This document shows, piece by piece, positions 6,353 to 9,251 of a DNA stretch of 9,251 nt (its first letter is position 1; every line of letters begins with the position of its first letter). The DNA is taken from the NCBI GenBank assembly GCA_900544455.1, contig UQVJ01000070.1:1-9251 (forward strand), given 5' to 3'. The position numbers and the translations under genes were made by a program. Below the pieces are notes generated by a model that saw only the letters and a list, made by a program, of their open reading frames with translations, did no database searches and was not told the DNA's origin. This DNA comes from an uncultured Eggerthella sp. (lineage in GTDB: Bacteria > Actinomycetota > Coriobacteriia > Coriobacteriales > Eggerthellaceae).

Positions 6353-6452
6353 CACCTAGCAAACAGGTGGATGCGAAGCAGGGAATGCGGGGCAAGGGCC
6401 GCGAAGCGGTGTAATTTTCCTGCCTCTTTCGCCCGCCGCAAAGCGCGAGGGC

Positions 6453-6458
6453 TACAAT
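6453..6458 (+). promoter_or_regulatory. Possible -10 box for the CmpB-like gene
   Basis: TACAAT in the context GGGCTACAATAGACGG matches the -10 consensus at five of six positions and is an A/T-rich break in GC-rich DNA. No good -35 lies 16-18 bp upstream. If used, the transcript would have a long leader of about 300 nt containing the repeats and the small upstream frame. Confidence 0.35.
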
Positions 6459-6468
6459 AGACGGTACT

Positions 6469-6680
6469 GCGCAAATGCGCGCCGAGTGCGCCGACCTCCA
6501 CAGGACGGCGGACAACGCGCGCCGAGTGCATAACCTCGGAACGGTGACGCAAAAGGTCCTTGGCGCGTCCATGCATCGGGCAACGCAGGAAAATCGCTCT
6601 CGTGCGATCCCCGCGCAAACGCATGCCGAATGTGCCAGGCCCCACGGAGCGTCGCGCAAACGCGCATCAAGCACAGCGCC
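6469..6680 (+). repeat. Degenerate repeats in steps of about 40 bp, second family
   Basis: Four related segments. Two share GCGCGCCGAGTGC, with GCCGAGTGC at 6481 and 6521 (40 bp apart). Two share CGCGCAAACGC, at 6612 and 6653 (41 bp apart). The first and third link the pairs: GCGCAAATGCGCGCCGAGTG (6469 on) and CGCGCAAACGCATGCCGAAT (6612 on). The sequence differs from the array at 4182-4557, but the period is the same and it again precedes a plus-strand gene. Confidence 0.5.
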
Positions 6681-6696
6681 CTCCGAAGGAGACCGC

Positions 6697-6771
6697 ATGC
6701 AACCGATACCGCACCAGCGTCGAACAGCGCAGCGCCCTCCCCTTAAAAGGAGCCGCATTGCCAGCAAATAA
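6697..6771 (+). CDS. Possible 24-residue upstream peptide overlapping the CmpB-like start
   Basis: ATG 6697 is preceded by a strong Shine-Dalgarno sequence, GAAGGAG (6685-6691), at 5-nt spacing, and the frame ends at TAA 6769-6771. The peptide is basic, with 5 Arg and 2 Lys in 24 residues, and matches nothing I know. Its end overlaps the proposed TTG start of the next gene (6758) by 14 nt in another frame, an arrangement typical of translational coupling. It could equally be an accident of a duplicated start module, or the true N-terminus of the next gene separated by a frameshift. Confidence 0.3.
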   Translation: MQPIPHQRRTAQRPPLKRSRIASK

Positions 6772-7498
6772 CAAGCCCCCGAACGAAAGGATTGCCGTGG
6801 TGGAACTTGCTCGCGAACTTAACCGTCATGCCGCTTCGGCAACCCACGAGCAAACGCATCTTGCCGAACATCCAGGGCAGCTGGTTTGGATTTTCATGGG
6901 CATGTCCGTCGTAGGCCTTTTGGGCGAAACGCTGCAGCACCTGTTGGCATTCGGCGAATTGGAAAGCCGCGCCGGTTTCATCTGGGGTCCTTTTTCTCCC
7001 ATCTACGGGTTGGCGGCAGTTCTGCTAACCATGCTGCTCGAGCCCTTACAGGACAAAGGAGTCCCACTGCTTTTGGCGGTGAGTGCTGTGGTGGGCGGCA
7101 GCCTTGAGTACTTCGCCAGCTGGGCCATGGAAACGTTCTGGGGCGTGGTGGCATGGAGCTACCTGAACATCCCCCTCAATTTCGACGGGCGCACCGACGT
7201 GTTCCACTGCCTGATCTGGGGCACCATTGGCGTGCTGTGGGTAAAGGTTGGCCTGCAATTATGTCAGCGCATCTTCAACCGCGTGAACACCACCGGCGCC
7301 CCGTACCGTGTGGCAACGGCAGCGCTTTCCATCTTCATGGCGCTCGACATCGCTACGACCATCATCGTTTTGTTGCGCGCCGATGCCCGCACCGATGGCA
7401 TTCCGCCGCAGAATCCCATTGAACAATTCTGCGACACTGCCTACCCCACCGACATGCTGCAGAAGCGTTTCCACAACATGGGCGGCCTCGGCATATAG
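6758..7498 (+). CDS. Membrane protein of the putative ABC-transporter type IV (CmpB-like) family
   Basis: A 246-residue polytopic membrane protein resembling the Pfam family ABC_trans_CmpB ('putative ABC-transporter type IV'), common in Firmicutes and Coriobacteriia and functionally uncharacterised. Family-like blocks are GFIWGPFSPIYGLAAVLL, SLEYFASWAMETFWGVVAWSY with NIPLNFDGR, and HCLIWGTIGVLWVK. About five hydrophobic segments follow a hydrophilic N-terminus of some 40 residues. I chose TTG 6758 because AAAAGGAG (6745-6752) sits 5 nt upstream. GTG 6797, with AAAGGA at 5 nt, would give 233 residues and is nearly as likely. The frame stays open further upstream, but that part is repeat DNA. 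No ATP-binding partner gene is adjacent, so a transport role is unproven. The gene converges on the phosphonate operon. Confidence 0.85.
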   Translation: MPANNKPPNERIAVVELARELNRHAASATHEQTHLAEHPGQLVWIFMGMSVVGLLGETLQHLLAFGELESRAGFIWGPFSPIYGLAAVLLTMLLEPLQDKGVPLLLAVSAVVGGSLEYFASWAMETFWGVVAWSYLNIPLNFDGRTDVFHCLIWGTIGVLWVKVGLQLCQRIFNRVNTTGAPYRVATAALSIFMALDIATTIIVLLRADARTDGIPPQNPIEQFCDTAYPTDMLQKRFHNMGGLGI

Positions 7499-7546
7499 GC
7501 GGGTAACAGATTCCCGCCAAACAAGTAGGCCCACCTACAATAAAAC

Positions 7547-7590
7547 GAACCGCCTCCCATCTCTTGCGTCCAAGAGATGGGAGGCGGTTC
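7547..7590. terminator. Perfect 20-bp hairpin between convergent genes
   Basis: GAACCGCCTCCCATCTCTTG (7547-7566) is followed by a 4-nt loop (7567-7570) and its exact reverse complement (7571-7590). On the minus strand the stem is followed by TTTTATTG, fitting a terminator of the phosphonate operon. On the plus strand it is followed by the weaker TAGTTCGC, though it can still stop the CmpB-like transcript. A smaller hairpin, GGCGGG 7498-7503 and CCCGCC 7513-7518, overlaps the CmpB-like stop codon. Confidence 0.8.
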
Positions 7591-7649
7591 TAGTTCGCAA
7601 GCGAGGCTCTATTGAGCGAGGCCCTGTTTTTGTGCACCATAGCGTGAGT

Positions 7650-7678
7650 GGAAATTTGGTACCTGTCCCTATTTTCCC
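7650..7678 (-). repeat. Dispersed palindrome-like gene-end motif, copy at PHP-gene 3' end
   Basis: Lies 3 bp beyond the TAA stop of the PHP gene. On the gene strand it contains GGGACAGGTACCAAATTTCC. It aligns without gaps to the motif at 1910-1938 at 21 of 29 positions and has the same orientation and position relative to its gene. It can fold on itself with 10 of 13 pairs about a small loop, centred near GGTACC. It may be a terminator-like element or a short palindromic dispersed repeat. Confidence 0.55.
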
Positions 7679-7681
7679 ACC

Positions 7682-8575
7682 TTAAAACGCCTGGCCCACT
7701 ATAAAACGGTAGCCAGGGTACGGCACCTTGCCGAAGCGTCCGTGGTAGTCGGAGCCGCCCGTGCAAAACAGGCTATAGCGCGCAGCAAGCTCTTCGCACA
7801 GCTGCGTATCGCGATAGTCGTGATCAGGGTGATACTTCTCGATGCCCGCAAGCCCCGCGTCAACGAGCGCAGGCAACGCCTCGTAATTGTCGAACTGGCC
7901 GGGATGGGCCAAAACAGGCAACCCGCCATCAGCCGCAATGGCAGCCACGGCATCGCGCATGTCAACGTACTCGATATCGCGCTGCGCAATACCACCGCCC
8001 TTAAACAGCATCTTGTACAGGAATTGGTACTCTGCGCTGCTGAAATCGGCATCGGTCAATGCTGCCATCAAATGCTGCTTGTAGAACCCCGTCGACTGTC
8101 CAGCAAGCTGCGCCGCATACTCAACATCCACATCGTAGCCGGCATCAAGCAGCTGTCGCATCTGCCACGCCGTATTGGCAGTGCGACGCTCCAAGGTGCC
8201 CGAGCACAAGTCGCGCACCGCCGGGGCATCGGCGGGCATGCCCAATCCCAAAAGATGTACGCGTCGCTTTGCGGTCGAATCCCACGCACTTATCTCTACA
8301 CCGCACACCACCGAGAATCCATGCTCTGCTGTCTGCTGCCGAACGGCATCAAGCCCAACGGTGGTGTCGTGATTCGTTACCGCCAAATGAGTAATCCCCT
8401 GCACGCGAGCCTTCCCCATCAGCTCCAAAAACGAATCCGACCCATCGGAAAGCGTCGTATGCGCATGCAGATCGGCACGAAATTCCCTGCCAGGCTGCAC
8501 CCCCAGCAAATCCCACAGCGGCTCCTGCCGAAACGCCCGTGCGGTGCGCTCTTTGGTACCCTGCCATTCGCTCAT
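7682..8575 (-). CDS. PHP-domain phosphoesterase in the phosphonate operon (PhnPP-like)
   Basis: A 297-residue metal-dependent hydrolase of the PHP family. The family's metal ligands are visible in order: DLHAHT (H37, H39) with SDGS (D44), TNHD (H69, D70), GVEIS (E94), KQHL (H168), LAHPG (H224), YHPDHD (H249, H252) and GSDYHG (D276, H278). The start ATG overlaps the phnL stop as ATGA, and AAAAGGGAGAG lies about 8-10 nt upstream, so the two genes are co-transcribed and probably translationally coupled. A PHP enzyme from Eggerthella lenta is known to convert 5-phosphoribosyl 1,2-cyclic phosphate, the C-P lyase product, to ribose 5-phosphate and phosphate. The position beside phnL makes the same job likely here, replacing PhnP of other bacteria. 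PHP proteins also include nucleotide phosphatases, so substrate assignment is inference from context. Confidence 0.9.
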   Translation of the reverse strand: MSEWQGTKERTARAFRQEPLWDLLGVQPGREFRADLHAHTTLSDGSDSFLELMGKARVQGITHLAVTNHDTTVGLDAVRQQTAEHGFSVVCGVEISAWDSTAKRRVHLLGLGMPADAPAVRDLCSGTLERRTANTAWQMRQLLDAGYDVDVEYAAQLAGQSTGFYKQHLMAALTDADFSSAEYQFLYKMLFKGGGIAQRDIEYVDMRDAVAAIAADGGLPVLAHPGQFDNYEALPALVDAGLAGIEKYHPDHDYRDTQLCEELAARYSLFCTGGSDYHGRFGKVPYPGYRFIVGQAF

Positions 8576-9251
8576 TGCACTATCTCTCCCTTTTGCATAT
8601 TGAACTCATGGTCGCACAGGCCCTCCATGAACTCGAGGTCGTGGAAAATTCCCAACATCGTGGTTCCCTGCGCCTTCAATTGCTCGATCAGCTCACGCAC
8701 TTTCACCTTCGACGCCGCATCCAATGAAGCAGTAGGCTCGTCGAGCAACAGCAAACGTGGTTGTTTGATCATGGCAGAGGCAATGTTCAAGCGAAGCTTT
8801 TCGCCGCCGGAAAACGTACGCGGATACAGCAGCCACAACGATTCATCGATGTCAAAATGACGCAGCATGCGCTCGGTTTCCCATGTTGCCTTTTCCTCCT
8901 CATCGGCACCGAAAGTTTCAAGGGCGCTCTTCAATACGATGTCGTAGGCGGTTTGGCGCGGCAGGGCATTCAAGAACTGCGAAACGTAGCCCATTTCGTA
9001 TTTGCGCAGGTAGATCATCTGACGTTCACTTGCTTGGCACAAATCAAGCGCCCCAAACGATTCCGAGTCATACCAAATAGCACCCGACTCCGGCAAATTG
9101 GTACGATAAATGCAACGCAGAATGGTCGATTTGCCCGACCCACTGCGCCCCGTAATGCCCACAAATTCACCCTGCATAAGCGAAAGGTTAATGTGCTGGC
9201 AACCCAGAATGCGGCGCTCCACACGGTGCATCACAAACGACTTGGAAAGAT
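8572..9251 (-). CDS. phnL: PhnL, ATP-binding protein of the C-P lyase system, N-terminus missing
   Basis: ABC-type ATPase that associates with the C-P lyase core complex in phosphonate degradation rather than acting as an ordinary transporter. The frame is open to the right edge, giving 225 residues in the window, beginning at LSKSFVMHR. This aligns with the start of E. coli PhnL (VSKTFILH), so only a few residues are missing. Motifs by fragment residue: Walker A GRSGSGKS (34-41), Q-loop in GYVSQFLNALPR (near 91), signature FSGGEKLRLNIA (146-157), Walker B LLLLDEP (166-172), D-loop SLD, and the switch histidine in GIFHD (203). YVSQFLNALPR and GIFHD are close to E. coli PhnL (WVSQFLRVIPR, GIFHD), which separates it from generic LolD-like ATPases. 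Other phn genes should lie to the right. Confidence 0.93.
   Translation of the reverse strand, partial: LSKSFVMHRVERRILGCQHINLSLMQGEFVGITGRSGSGKSTILRCIYRTNLPESGAIWYDSESFGALDLCQASERQMIYLRKYEMGYVSQFLNALPRQTAYDIVLKSALETFGADEEEKATWETERMLRHFDIDESLWLLYPRTFSGGEKLRLNIASAMIKQPRLLLLDEPTASLDAASKVKVRELIEQLKAQGTTMLGIFHDLEFMEGLCDHEFNMQKGEIVQ

Larger units (their letters stand above)
6353..6696. other. Non-coding spacer before the CmpB-like gene
   Basis: 344 bp with no convincing gene. It begins with a weak 5-bp hairpin, CACCT 6353-6357 and AGGTG 6365-6369. A second, 4-bp hairpin at 6399-6409 is followed by TGTAATTTT and might be a weak terminator for the serine hydrolase gene. A promoter candidate and a repeat set (listed separately) fill the rest. 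Confidence 0.45.

Noticed and set aside
5423..6355. 310-codon antisense frame opposite the serine hydrolase
   Set aside because: It is a mirror of a GC-rich gene: the sense strand carries the SxxK, SDN and KAG motifs and a membrane helix, while the antisense product is Val/Gly/Ala-rich with no recognisable domain.
6560..6757. N-terminal extension of the CmpB-like protein from a start at 6560
   Set aside because: The extra residues are encoded by repeat DNA, are Arg/Pro-rich without family similarity, and strong ribosome-binding sites occur only later, before 6758 and 6797.
7742..8860. 372-codon antisense frame spanning the PHP gene and part of phnL
   Set aside because: It crosses the boundary of two genes with complete catalytic motifs on the other strand and shows no family features.

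Overview
The window looks like a piece of chromosome from a GC-rich, anaerobic actinobacterium of the class Coriobacteriia, probably family Eggerthellaceae. The basis is the GC-rich, C/G-ending codon use of the genes, the GTG/TTG starts, and a C-P lyase gene (phnL) followed directly by a PHP-family phosphoesterase. A PHP enzyme acting on the C-P lyase product has been characterised from Eggerthella lenta. The taxonomic call is inference; no rRNA or marker gene is present.

Layout, left to right. (1) The 3' five-sixths of htpG (Hsp90 chaperone, +), cut by the left edge. (2) A 331-bp convergent spacer with a perfect 11-bp inverted repeat. (3) A CorC/HlyC-type membrane protein with DUF21, CBS pair and CorC_HlyC domains (-). 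(4) A gene-free stretch of about 1.4 kb, much of it a degenerate repeat array with a striking 41-bp (sometimes 61-bp) period. (5) A large type II membrane protein with a repetitive cytoplasmic tail, one membrane helix and an extracytoplasmic class A beta-lactamase-like serine hydrolase domain (+). (6) A 405-bp spacer with a second, different set of repeats about 40 bp apart and a duplicated ribosome-binding/start module. (7) A membrane protein of the 'putative ABC-transporter type IV' (CmpB-like) family (+). (8) A convergent spacer with a perfect 20-bp hairpin. (9) Two minus-strand genes overlapping by 4 bp: phnL, cut by the right edge, and a PHP phosphoesterase. They form the 3' end of a phosphonate-degradation operon.

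Only the last two genes form an obvious functional unit: phosphonate breakdown by C-P lyase, followed by hydrolysis of the cyclic ribose phosphate it yields. The other genes are single transcription units.

The most unusual material is non-coding: the 41-bp-period array upstream of the serine hydrolase gene; a dispersed palindrome-like motif of about 29 bp lying just 3' of the stop codons of two and possibly three genes, always in the same orientation to the gene; and the doubled translation-start module in front of the CmpB-like gene. I see no tRNA, rRNA, CRISPR array, transposase or phage gene.
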